Shown here in pieces: positions 10,572 through 20,337 of a stretch of 64,000 nucleotides of DNA. Where the stretch lies: assembly GCA_951799405.1 (NCBI GenBank), contig OX637356.1, positions 12,547,229 through 12,611,228 on the forward strand, written 5' to 3'. This stretch comes from Agapetus fuscipes. Lineage: Eukaryota > Arthropoda > Insecta > Trichoptera > Glossosomatidae. The stretch's first letter is position 1; each line of letters starts with the position of its first letter. Both the position numbers and the translations under genes were made by a program. Below the pieces are notes generated by a model. That model was not told the DNA's origin, searched no databases, and saw only the letters and a list, made by a program, of their open reading frames with translations.

Positions 10572-11297
10572 CGCGGGCCGGTAAAAATAATGTACTCAGA
10601 CTGTGGGACAAACTTCATTGGTGCAAAATCTCACCTCGATGCTCTCTATGGTCTCCTGGAGTCTGAAGCTTTTCAAAATAAGTTCGACAGGGAACTAAGA
10701 GACCATCGGATAGATTGGAAGTTCAATCCCCCATCCGCCCCGCATTTCGGTGGAATTTGGGAGAGTAACGTGCGGAGTATCAAACTCCATCTGAATCGAG
10801 TAATTGGTAAACAATTATTGACATTCGAGGAAATGTCTACAGTACTTGCGCAAATTGAAGCAATTTTAAACTCCAGACCGCTTTCATGTTTGAGTGCCGA
10901 TCCATCCGAACCTATTGCTCTAACCCCCGCACATTTTCTCACATTGACTCCTCTAAAGTCACTTCCGGCGACAGATACCTCCTCTAAAGACATTAGTCTA
11001 CTGTCTCGTAAACAGTATGTGGACCATTTAGTTCAGTCTTTCTGGAAACGGTGGAAGGTGGAGTACCTTCACACTCTCCAAACGCGTCAGAAATGGAACA
11101 CGGAAACAGAGCCAATCAAGATTGGATCTGTTGTCTTGTTAAAAACTGAAGGTAGTGCACCTCTTAATTGGCCACTAGGAGTTATTGAGGATGTCTTTCC
11201 GGGAGCGGACGGTATAGCTAGAGTAGTTAATGTCCGGACGAAAACTGGAACTTATAGGCGTCCAGTTGTCAAGGTTTGTCCGTTGCCAAATCAATAA
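10572..11297 (+). CDS. BEL/Pao integrase second half and C-terminal domain
   Basis: It continues the upstream polyprotein in the same frame after the TGA at 10569-10571; its first ATG is at 10590. It carries the second integrase Asp in YSDCGTNF (codon 10599) and the catalytic Glu in GIWESN (codon 10761). The BEL-specific C-terminal module (DUF5641-like) follows: the FEEMSTVLAQIEAILNSRPL block, ALTPAHFL, then FWKRWKVEYLHTLQ and a final GTYRRPVVKVCPLP. It is therefore not an independent gene. An internal start at 10590 would give an integrase lacking its first catalytic residue and zinc domain. Confidence 0.93.
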   Translation, partial: RGPVKIMYSDCGTNFIGAKSHLDALYGLLESEAFQNKFDRELRDHRIDWKFNPPSAPHFGGIWESNVRSIKLHLNRVIGKQLLTFEEMSTVLAQIEAILNSRPLSCLSADPSEPIALTPAHFLTLTPLKSLPATDTSSKDISLLSRKQYVDHLVQSFWKRWKVEYLHTLQTRQKWNTETEPIKIGSVVLLKTEGSAPLNWPLGVIEDVFPGADGIARVVNVRTKTGTYRRPVVKVCPLPNQ

Positions 11298-11403
11298 CAT
11301 TACAAAATAATATACAGTCCACTCGCTAAATTAAGTAGATTTAAGTTATAATAATAAACAAATAAATTAATTAATCGTTGTTTTGAAAGGACTACGTCCT
11401 CTC

Positions 11404-11416
11404 AAGCTGGGGGGCA
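11404..11416 (+). other. Polypurine tract of the BEL element
   Basis: AAGCTGGGGGGCA immediately precedes the right LTR. It is the plus-strand primer position expected in an LTR retrotransposon. Confidence 0.75.
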
Positions 11417-11823
11417 TGTTTGGGCGAACTGTTAGGTAGGTTTGTTATGGGTAGCTGGCCATAAAATCCTTGTACTTGTGCCTATGATCTGACCTATCCG
11501 ATTTGCCCAATCACCTGTCTCAAGCCAGTACTTCTTCATACGCGGCCTTGGATAGACGTGTCCATCGCAGTGTACACCGCGCGCGAACGAAGGAGAAACC
11601 ACACACAAAAACGCGACCAGTGCTCCGCGAAAGAGGCATCCATTGGAGATAAGGTGAGTCCAGACCATTTGATTCCGTGATTCCTTCCCCCTTGCTCCAT
11701 TGGTTGGCTGCCTAGACAGATTTGTTGGGCAGTTCGTCCGATCGCGATAATCGAGAACCAGTTTGCGATCTCAAATCCTCCCCCTCGCATTACCACATGA
11801 TAGCGTCAAACTTGGCGTTATCA
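11417..11823 (+). repeat. 3' LTR of the BEL element
   Basis: 407 bp, from TGTTTGGGCG to TTATCA, followed by the GACAC duplication. It has A at 11474 where the left LTR has C, and a different sequence at about 11787-11805 where the left LTR is C-rich. Confidence 0.95.
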
Positions 11824-11839
11824 GACACACAACTAAATA

Positions 11840-11895
11840 TACTCGTATTAATCTATTAAATAAATATTTAATTATTTAATAGATTAATACGAGTA
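11840..11895. repeat. Perfect 24-bp stem, 8-nt loop hairpin
   Basis: TACTCGTATTAATCTATT at the start of the left arm (11840-11863) is matched exactly by the right arm (11872-11895). The hairpin lies between the BEL right flank and the LINE 3' end, all A/T except the CG pairs. It could be the 3' repeat of the LINE folded back or a target-site peculiarity. Confidence 0.8.
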
Positions 11896-11896
11896 A

Positions 11897-12310
11897 TAAT
11901 ATTAAATCATACAAGATTTTTATAGCGCCTTTTCATGACTCTTGGTCATCCCAAAGGCGCTTGCTCATATGAGCGCGCAAACAGGTGGGTCTTCAACCCC
12001 TTTCTAAAAGTACTCTCCAGATCCATTTTGCGCAGATCGTATGGGAGGCCGTTCCGTATCGTTGGAGCAGCCACCTCGAAGGCTCGATCTCCAAAAACGG
12101 TCTTCTTTTCCCTTCTTGGAAACTCTATCCGACTGCGACATGATGCTGCTGATCGCAGTGTTGCTGTTCTGCTGTTTGTGGTGGCTGGAGCTATAATATT
12201 TATTAAATATTTCGGTGCAGTCCCGCGCAGGCTCTTGAAGACCAGCAACCCTATCTTATACAGGACCCGTTCATGAATCTTCAGCCAGTGAAGGGACTTT
12301 TAAGGGAAGT
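11897..12310 (-). pseudogene. L2/CR1-like LINE, C-terminal end of reverse transcriptase
   Basis: On the minus strand the frame reads LHWLKIHERVLYKIGLLVFK, then SLRGTAPKYL, GDRAFEVAAPTIRNGLPYDL and FRKGLKTHLFARSYE. This is the thumb/C-terminal signature of L2, CR1 and Rex type reverse transcriptases (the LHWLP, YK, VF.SLHG, AP..WN.LP, FK..LKT.LF series). After the stop, gtcatgaaaaggcgctataa is the characteristic 3' end of such elements. Only about 135 codons remain; the rest is truncated at the 5' side, the usual fate of LINE copies. No upstream ATG exists in frame, so it is not a gene. Confidence 0.88.
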
Positions 12311-12826
12311 TTTAAGCTTTCACTTTCATTGTCGGTATTAGATGACATGGTTTTTCTTGGGTTATACCATGTTCTGTTAGCAGTCATTTTGTCAGCCGAC
12401 GTTTCGTTCCCTCTACGGGAATTCTATTAATGTACTGTTTTTACTAACTATCTCGTCAGGATGCCCCATCAGGCGTGGTGTATCCTACCCACTCTGGTTT
12501 CCCAGTAACTCCATCAGTGCAAATCCCTCAAATATTTGCCCACTCCGCGAGCACTGATCCGCTCATCTTCAAAGGAAATTGATTTTTGTATTTGAGTTGC
12601 GGCTCAGATTTGATTGTTTCGCCGCTGAAACTTTGCTTCCGCGTTAATTTGCATGTTTGGTGAGCTCGTACTCGCGGTGGGAGAGTAAACATGTTTACAT
12701 ATGTGCTTTCATTGCTGCCATACATCAAAGAACGAAGTTCTGGTATCGTCTGATGAGATTCTGTGAATTCTATTTGTAAACGTATGAATGAATGATTTAA
12801 ACATAGCATTGTTGTAGTCTTTGACT
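12311..12826. other. Unassigned DNA
   Basis: A 93-codon minus frame (12528-12809) is open, but it has no family resemblance that I recognise and no codon bias, so I do not call it a gene. No window repeat is present. Confidence 0.45.
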
Positions 12827-13165
12827 TTTAGGTTGGTATGAGGCTGACCCACCATGCTGTAAAAATGGTTCACTTTTCCAATGTCAAACTGTTTCTGAGT
12901 GCTTGCATTTCCTGCCGATAGCTCGGGTTCAACTCCACCAAGGATGTCAGAAATGATTTCCCGTTTCAGTGTTTATTTTCAAATCCAAAATAAAATACCG
13001 GCCAAGCTTACTCAGCCTTCACAAACAATGAGTACCAGCTTCTTCGGGAGCTGGGAAACCCGGCTCCCTTGCCTGTAAAAATAAAAAGGTTCAACTCGCC
13101 ACCCCTTCTGAAAGAATGCGGCAAGAAGTTACGCTATATGTGTAGCTTAGGCACGTTTACAAATT
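12827..13165 (+). repeat. R1 5' fragment joined to SINE-B
   Basis: 12827-12893 is the start of R1 (taggttggtatgaggctgac to ccaatgtcaaactgtttc). At 12895 it switches to SINE-B: gagtgcttgcatt, a degraded B box, ggatgtcagaaatgatttcc, then actcagccttcac and a 3' end at gtgtagcttaggcacgtt. The SINE lacks part of its middle (no acttcaactgaagtgg block). R1 was probably truncated by, or during, the SINE event. Confidence 0.75.
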
Positions 13166-13179
13166 ACTTGTTCCTAGAT

Positions 13180-13481
13180 CATATGGGAAAACTGTAATAG
13201 TAAATTGAACCAGTCTATGCTAGTATAGAATGAAATTTGAGAGATTTAAATGAAATTTGAGAGATTTAAATGAATATTTGAGTTATTACATATCCAAATT
13301 CAATTAGATGGAATATTGAAATGTCGAATCGATTATTGAGAGAGGCAGAACAGCTGAATTTACGAAGTAACAGCTGACGAAGAAAGAAGTGCTTTCATTA
13401 TTTGAATAATGTACCAAGATTGAAGTCTAATTTCTCAGAATAAAAGTATATTAGTTCAATTTAAATTTTATCATGGATGTG
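13180..13481. other. Unassigned DNA with a short tandem duplication
   Basis: At about 13230-13272, gaaatttgagagatttaaat is repeated twice in tandem. The rest is AT-rich and unassigned. Confidence 0.6.
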
Positions 13482-13715
13482 AGGTATGAGGCTGACTACC
13501 CATACTGTAAAAACCGGTTCACTTTGCCAAGGCCATCCCAGTTTCAGGGAAGGTCGGCAAATGTTGGAGGGCTTAAGTTGATTTGAGGTTTCGATTTTAA
13601 TTTTGACATCACACGTGCACCATTTGTAAGCAAAAACTTGCATGTGTAAATTTGTGAGAATGCATTTGATATGAGTTTTTAATATTTATATATCTTTGCA
13701 ACTTAGATTATAGTG
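13482..13715 (+). repeat. R1 repeat, diverged
   Basis: It runs from ggtatgaggctgactaccca through tttcagggaaggtcggcaaa to atctttgcaacttagattat. It has several substitutions against the consensus, and the cgcgaac motif has decayed to aaaaact. Confidence 0.8.
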
Positions 13716-14969
13716 TAGGGAGTTTATTTTATCATTTTAATCTCGCATATACTAACGTTGAAAATACCGGGCCTAAATGTGTAACTGAAATGAGAAACAG
13801 TAAAATAAAGGTGTTGAAATATAGCATTTATTATTGAACGAGGTTTACGAGCAGATTTTAAAAAGCGACAGATGGAGAACAAAGAAATCTTTTCATTTGA
13901 AACATGACCGTTAGTCATTTTATCCTAGTCAGTAAAATTTTACGAATACATGCATTAAAATCTTTACGATTTCAATTAGTTTTAACGTCCCAGCGATAGC
14001 CCGGTTGAAGTGGGCCGATTACTTAGTCCACGGAACTATGGAACTTGGGATAGAAGTTGTCTGTGGACCTTTGGATACTAGAACTCCATGGACCTTTAAT
14101 GTGATAAAAAATATCATCACAATTTATTTATTGAGTTTTTTTGTGTGAATCATATCTCAACAGTCATTTGCGTGCTTGATGCTGTAACAATTTGCTTGGG
14201 TTCAATTTGATAAAATTTCGAGTTATTTTACACAATTTATTTTAGGTTTAACTCACATTTGGTTCACAGTTAATCTTTTATATTATCTCGCCCAACGGCT
14301 TAGGTACTAATCCTCCTTCAAAGCTATATTTATAGGTGAATAAAAGCTACTCTGGCATACACCAGACTATAACCACATCTTCTCAATGAGAAGCTTCGAG
14401 CTAACACTAGTATGTTCAACCATCGAAAAACTTACATCTACAGACACAAGTAAGTAAAATACACAATCATAAGTAAACATACACAGACATAAAAAGCATA
14501 TTATATTTGAAACAATACAGACTAATCAACGCAAAATTTTCAATCAATAACCAGTTACTTGCTGTAAGGCTGAATGAATATCTAGCATAAATAATTAGAC
14601 TAGGGACGGTCATACACGTCTACTAATATCAGTATACTTGATACATGGAGTTCTAGATTTTATTTATCCATGGGCTTTAGACGCTCTTGGTCCATGTACG
14701 TTTTGATGTTAAAGATCTGGATTCCGTATACGGTCATGACTATCGTCCGGTCATTAGGGAACGGCCTAATTATTCCGGATTAGAGCGAGTCAAGTTGGTA
14801 ATGCCCGGATTTAAACCGGGTTAAATGTTCGATTCGGCCGGAAAGCACAATCGCACTTAGAGGGAACAAGCGCCCACGTTTTGCAAATTTAGTCGAAACT
14901 GACTTAAAGGCTGTGATAAAACTGTTTAAGTGAAGTCAAAATCGATTCAATTTGTAAATAGTTTTGTTA
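13716..14969. other. 1.25 kb largely unassigned
   Basis: A SINE-A tail fragment lies at about 14130-14187 on the minus strand (tttttgtgtgaatcatatct, then cgtgcttgatgctg). Related phrases occur at 14030-14100 (tccacggaactatggaac) and 14640-14710 (gatacatggagttctaga), possibly relics of one older repeat. There are no coding frames. Confidence 0.5.
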
Positions 14970-15945
14970 TCAGAATTGGAAAAAGTGTGTGCGGTGGAAA
15001 TAAAGCATTTGAGAAGCATGACGGGAAAACTCTGAAGGTTAAAGTTGGGAATGAATGGGTAAAGAAAGAATGTAAGTAGAAAGAGGATGTGAAAGTAAAG
15101 GTACAAAAGAATGTGATGAGATGGTTTGAACATGTGGAAAGAATGAATGATAATAGACTGAAAAAGTATTTATACGGAGGAAGTGTGACAGGAAAAAGAG
15201 GATAGGGACGTCCGAGAAAAGTAGGGAGAGATCACGAAAGAGGAGATTATGAAAGAATAGGATATGCAAAATGAGCGTTAAAAATACACACTTCTTTTAC
15301 AATTTAATATTTTCGTCCTCAGTAATTTACGTTAATCAGTCAATGAAATTATTTACTGAAATATGTATATACAAACAGGTTTTAAAAAAAAAATTAACAT
15401 CAAAAAATAAGAAAATTGATGGAATGATGTTGGGTTTTCCATCCAAATAAGATGCATTCCAGAATGGTTCAGGAATCAAGTCATCTCTTGAGCCACACAT
15501 TTCCATAGATAGGTACAGTCTAAATGTAGACCTCCTCCATTTGATTCTGAATAACATTAGTGGGGAACATGATCCGACCTTAGGCGGACGCCTGAATGAT
15601 AATTTGATTGTAATCTTCAATTAACACGCTGATAGGATCAACATAAATTAAAGCCCAGCCCTGGGTCGCGTTATTTGTGCCTAGGCACATAACATCTAGA
15701 TGTTACCTCTGTGATTAGCTGTATTAGAGTACGCTTGAGGAATTCATAATACTTGTAATTTGTAGACATGTATGGTTATTAATTTCAGAGTGGTATATAT
15801 AAAGATATCAAAATCATCAAAGCACTAAAACTCAGGATAAGTCTGGACTCTTTGATTAAAATAAGACTCTGGATGAAATGAAAGAAGTATGTAAGGACAG
15901 AAATAAATGGCGGTTGATCTGTAATGTTCGCGGCTAGGGCTAAGA
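14970..15945 (+). pseudogene. LINE-X C-terminal fragment split by an insertion
   Basis: 14970-15289 holds decayed LINE-X coding sequence: the agaatgtgatgagatggttt block, gaatgaatgataatagactg and ggatagggacgtccgagaaa, with stops in all frames. The family sequence then breaks off after atgagcgttaaaaata and resumes at about 15858 with ctctggatgaaatgaaagaa, ending at gcggttgatctgtaatgttc, the KWRLICN end. The intervening 15290-15854 is foreign. Confidence 0.72.
15290..15854. mobile_element. Unclassified ~565-bp insertion in LINE-X
   Basis: It interrupts the LINE-X copy. The left edge ttaaaaata (15279-15287) resembles the right edge ttaaaata (15857-15864), suggesting an imperfect target duplication. 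Its ends show no TIR or LTR that I can see, and its contents match no other family in the window. Confidence 0.4.
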
Positions 15946-16351
15946 TTTTTTTAAACAAGAATTTTGCATTTTGTATTTGTTTTGATGTTTATACACATTA
16001 TTATTTTTTCAGAAACTATACGATATGTTCAGAAACTTCAAATACAATGGAAAGTGAATTTCCTTTGATAAAGATTATGTTGTCGCAAAGACATGGATAT
16101 CCTAGTTGGCAATAAGCATGATAATGTCATCACAAACCTGCAGCAAAAGCGTTTAAACTCTAACATAGCGTATCATTCAGAAACTAATCCGCTCACAGGA
16201 AGTGCTCTTGTGGTTTTCATAGATTTTCTGTGAAATACTGTGGTTGGGTTTAAGCTTATGGTTTTATACTTGGAGTAGTGATGTTATCTTTTAGCTTTTC
16301 AGGACGGAAGCCCATCCAGCATGCGCTCTGATATTGTGTTGTACTTCCAAT
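15946..16351. other. Unassigned DNA
   Basis: AT-rich sequence. A 63-codon plus frame at 15924-16115 starts within LINE debris and is taken to be chance. Confidence 0.45.
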
Positions 16352-17115
16352 GGCGGTTCTATGGTAGAACGACACATGACATAACGATAGATAACATAGT
16401 GAGACATGACAGAAAGACACATGACAGAGCTACACATGACAGAGCGACACGTAACAAAACAACGGATGCCAGAAAATCACAATGACAAAATATCAAAGGA
16501 AAGTACATCACAAGGTAAAACATCGCACAACAGCAAACACAATTAACGGCATGACAAAAAAGTGAGACATGGGAAAAATAAAAAAATGGATCTCATGCAT
16601 ATATTTTTGGTAACGTTTCAATAATAAATGTTTGTGACGTTTCGTCATGTCGCACGCTTAATAATAAAGATCAATAACTCAAACATTGGGAAAATCGAGA
16701 TTTTGTAATAAAATGCAAGAACAATGCAAGAAGAATAGGTAGAATGTGACAGCCGTTAAATTTGGACGAATATGACCGAGATAAAACATCTGTCGCCTTT
16801 TTCATCCCATACAAGTTGTACTGGTTGTCTGAACTTCAAACGTGATTTCCCAACATTTTTATTTTTTTAGTTATGCTCTTTATGATTAAGCATGCGATGT
16901 GATGTTTTATTATGTGCCGTTTATGGTATATTCTGTTTTAGGTACGTGAAGATTTGACGTATGATGTTTTGTCTTCGTGCTGTTTTTTTGTCATAGTGAT
17001 TTATTTTCTGTTGTTTTGCCATAGCGATATTTTGTCATGTGATGTACTGTCATGTGTTGTTTTGCCATGTGATGTTATGTCATGTGTCGTTTTATCACTG
17101 TGCCGTTCTAAACTG
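16352..17115. mobile_element. Foldback element D1 with 15-bp minisatellite arms
   Basis: The left arm (about 16370-16560) is a degenerate tandem array of acatgacagaacgac-type 15-mers. The right arm (about 17020-17110) has the reverse complement, tgtcatgtgtcgttttatca. The approximately 450-bp centre is unique AT-rich DNA. The same architecture recurs at 44150 and 62747. No transposase is present. Confidence 0.7.
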
Positions 17116-17235
17116 TCACCTTCAATAGCACATCGTCTATGGAAAATTCGGCTGAACGTTTGCGTTAGATGCATGAGGGAATGCAACGGAGTTATAAACA
17201 GTGCTTTGTAAACTTTTCAGTGTTCTAATCCAATC

Positions 17236-17331
17236 TAATCTAATCTAAGTTGCAAAGATATGTTACATTGGAGATTCATATTACATGCATTCTCACAACC
17301 AGACACGTACAAGTTCGCGCTTGCACATGCC
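17236..17331 (-). repeat. R1, 3' part, split by the second BEL element
   Basis: Tail taatctaatctaa then gttgcaaagata and the attctcacaaccagacacg block run up to ttgcacatgcc, where the BEL element enters. The other part of the same copy resumes at 23369. The joined order is exactly that of uninterrupted R1 copies. Confidence 0.9.
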
Positions 17332-17860
17332 TGTTCGGGATTTGGTCGGGATGGATGGTCGCTGGTTTCTTTAGTTAAAATTCTTTACTTTTTTGTTACG
17401 GTTGAACTTTAATTTTTATAAGTGTACAACAATTGAAACAGACAATAGTAGAGAAGAACACTTACAGCAAGAGAATAGGAGAAGAACACTTAAATTGGCA
17501 GAATCTTTGCTTTTATATTAGGGCATTCTAACCCTGCTAAATTTCTGTAACAATAACTCACTTCTAACCAATGGCAGGCATTGACCAATAACAACGTTGT
17601 GACGTCAGACCATAGACAATTTGGAGTTGCTATATTCACAACATATATCCCTTTTTCTTACCTACCATAACTATAAATAACATAAACTCACTCTAATATC
17701 GGCATTATATTTATTATTGAAATAGTCGGAATATTACCCGACACTGGCGCTCCCGCTGTACGTGGGAATTCGCCAAGAAGAAGAAGAGGATTAATTGTCT
17801 CACTTTTTTGAACTAATGTTATTTTTTCCTTCTTTCATACCTCTCATATTTTCTCAAACA
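17332..17860 (-). repeat. 3' LTR of the non-autonomous BEL element
   Basis: On the minus strand it starts TGTTTGAGAAAATATG and ends CCCGAACA. The adjacent internal sequence (17861-17873, minus TTTTGGGGGCAGTA) is the polypurine tract. Confidence 0.95.
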
Positions 17861-17873
17861 TACTGCCCCCAAA

Positions 17874-18369
17874 AAATATAAATGGTTCAAACAATTTTAT
17901 CAAGCAATTCAATTAATCCTAGGCATAACACTTACACCTAATTTGCATATTACTTGCACACACTTAACTTTTTTTTATTTCAATTTTTTCTCAATACATT
18001 TTTTCTTACAATCATATTCATTTAAATTGATTCAATAAATTAATTTAAATAAATTTAATAATTGAGCTTCATTAAATAATTCAATAGATAAATTAAATAA
18101 ATAATCTTAATTCAAATTGCATTCTCATTTGTTTCCCCTTTACAGAAATAAAAGTAAACATTCATAACATCTGATACATAATAATTTCAAATATTCAATA
18201 TTCATATTCAAAATACAGGCTCATGCAACCTACAATAATCTTTTAGTATCCATTAAAATTATATATTCATATCAGTTTTTTAATTCAATAAACTTGAAGT
18301 TCAAAGGCTTTCTGGCATAATATGAAATTCTTTTCAAATAAACCTCTTACTCTGGTTTTTTTTTTTTTT
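17874..18369. other. AT-rich internal region of the element
   Basis: It has almost no G or C and no frame. It takes the place where the end of pol and the 3' untranslated region would lie. Confidence 0.6.
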
Positions 18370-18636
18370 AATTATAAATCATATAGCTTTAACATGTTAG
18401 AAAGAATTCCTTGCACTCTGTTTACATGTTATAACTAAGGTTCCATATTATATTTTTAAATGCATCACACAGATTTTATACAAAAATCTCCTTTTTTTTT
18501 TTTTTTTTTTTTTTAATTATAAATCATATAGCTTTAACATGTTAGAAAGAATTCCTTGCACTCTGTTTACATGTTATAACTAAGGTTCCATATTATATTT
18601 TTAAATGCATCACACAGATTTTATACAAAAATCTCC
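18370..18636. repeat. Perfect tandem duplication, 145-bp period
   Basis: 18370-18491 and 18515-18636 are identical 122-nt blocks (both start aattataaatcatatagctt and end acaaaaatctcc). Each is preceded by a poly-T run. The duplication lies in the element's noncoding region. Confidence 0.93.
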
Positions 18637-18802
18637 CCTTTTTTTTTACAAACAAAATAATTTTATAACTTCATCATAATTTTGGTTAGAAGATTTCTAT
18701 TACACATTTGTGAATCTTCAGGTAATTTGCATAATACTAGAGACAGTTTTTAAAGTAACTACTCTAACCAACTTATCACTTTCAGGATGAATCTACATCA
18801 CC

Positions 18803-19600
18803 CTACCTAGTTTTCCACCTGAAGGGGACAACCATGTCCTCTCTTATTAACACCAGATCCCCAATTTTTATATCATCCTGCGAACCTTGTTTCCATTTAC
18901 TACGGGTGGTGCAAAGTATGTAAATATTCAACTGTCCACCTCTTCCAAAATGACTGTAAAGTTGACTCAACAGTTGATATCTATTTAATGTTCCTATTTT
19001 TAAATGATCTGTGGAGGGTTCTGGCAATGCAATGATAGGTGATCCGATTAAGAAGTGACCGGGAGTTAAGGGGTTAAGATCTTTTGGATCGTTAGACAGT
19101 GAAGTGATTGGTTGAGAATTCAAACAGACCTCAATCTGAGTTAGAATAGTGTAGCACTCTTCAAAGTTGAGAATATGTATACCCACAATTTCCTTTCCAA
19201 AGGAATTTCTGTACTTTTCACAGCTTTTCCCATAGTTCTCCATGAAGCAAGTAGCTGCAAATAGCTGAGTTTAAGAGTTTAGCATTTCAGATTTTGCACA
19301 CACAAAATTTGAAATATAATGAAATATATGTGTTGACGTTTTCCTCGACGGGAAATGAACCTCTTAAAACCAATTTAAAATAACTTGTTGACAATCGAAG
19401 ACTAGTCCCTTTTCCTCATGTATTGCTTCAGTTGCAAGCAGACAAAAAAAACAGCAATGTAAGTTCTGTATTGAACCTTACTTCTGATATTTCTACTTTG
19501 CCATTATCGGACCGACATAGTCCACTCTGGTAATCGAAAAAAAGTCTTGATGGGTTTACCCTCTGAACTGGTAACTAGCCCATTTGTTGCTGTAAGTTTT
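18803..19600 (-). pseudogene. BEL integrase remnant
   Basis: The 3' part is an open 146-codon segment (19243 down to 18803): FEECYTILTQIEVCLNSQPI, LTPGHFLIGSPIIALPEP and SKWKQGSQDDIKIGDLVLI. This is the integrase C-terminal region plus the BEL C-terminal module, corresponding to residues around 90-210 of the intact element's second half. Upstream, near 19500-19560, a minus-strand RVDYVGPIMAK matches the GVDYAGP catalytic motif, but stops and shifts separate it from the C-terminal piece. The second Asp and the Glu are not recognisable. This cannot be an active integrase. Confidence 0.85.
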
Positions 19601-20337
19601 TGGGTTATTTCTGAAGTTGACAATACAATCTTTACATGAGTACAACAATGATTTACATGATATTATCCAATAATCTCAAAGTATAAATGACAACTATGTA
19701 ATTGTACCTATATGAAGGTTTTTTTTTTTTTTTCTGTGGTAATCCTTTACAATTAATTTTTTAAAGCGAATGCTGGGAATGTAATATAATGAAATTACCT
19801 TTTTTTTCTTCTGGCATACTAACATGTTTTTGTCGACTACCAATCTTTAATCTTATCCTCATCTATCTAAGGATTTAATGATAACAAACTAAAAAACCCG
19901 GAACCAGAAATCAAGCAACAAACTAATGTTCTTAGCTTTCCTTTACATAAGTTTCCTTTTCTGGAGCGAAAATTTAATGTGCTTACATCATAAGTTTTCT
20001 AAGGGCATAAGTGTTGATTCTCTTTGTTAGGTCTTACACCTCAACAAACATGATTCCTTTAAATTTATTTCAATTAAAAAAAACTTGAGAAACAACAACA
20101 AAACTGAGGAACAATTCATATCGAATAATGAATTATAACCAAACTGGAGTACCATACAATAAGTTAGGATTCACTCCTCAACTCCTCGAACCTCAAAAAA
20201 AACATGTTGTAATTCTGTGATACTCACTTAACGTAAAAACCTTGAGAAACAAATGCATATTCATTCTTATTAACTATACCCACAACCAAAGTATCATAAA
20301 ACAAATTAAATTAGGATTCACTCCTTGAGACATTAAA
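19601..20337. other. Decayed internal region of the element
   Basis: AT-rich sequence between the RT piece and the integrase remnant, where RNase H and the integrase zinc domain would be. I could not recognise either. Confidence 0.55.

Larger units (their letters stand above)
5311..11823 (+). mobile_element. BEL/Pao LTR retrotransposon, nearly complete
   Basis: This 6513-bp element has two LTRs (5311-5719 and 11417-11823) that begin TGTTTGGGCG and end TCA. It is flanked by a 5-bp target duplication, GACAC, at 5306-5310 and 11824-11828. Inside are a primer-binding-site candidate, one long gag-pol frame and a purine-rich tract before the right LTR. The domain order (gag, zinc knuckles, protease, reverse transcriptase, RNase H, integrase, C-terminal extension) is that of BEL/Pao. 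One in-frame TGA inside the integrase is the only coding lesion found. There is no env-like frame: the space from the end of pol to the right LTR is about 120 bp. Confidence 0.96.

Noticed and set aside
16954..17211. Cysteine/valine-rich small proteins at 16954, 44253, 62645 and 63194
   Set aside because: They are translations of the 15-bp minisatellite arms of the foldback elements.
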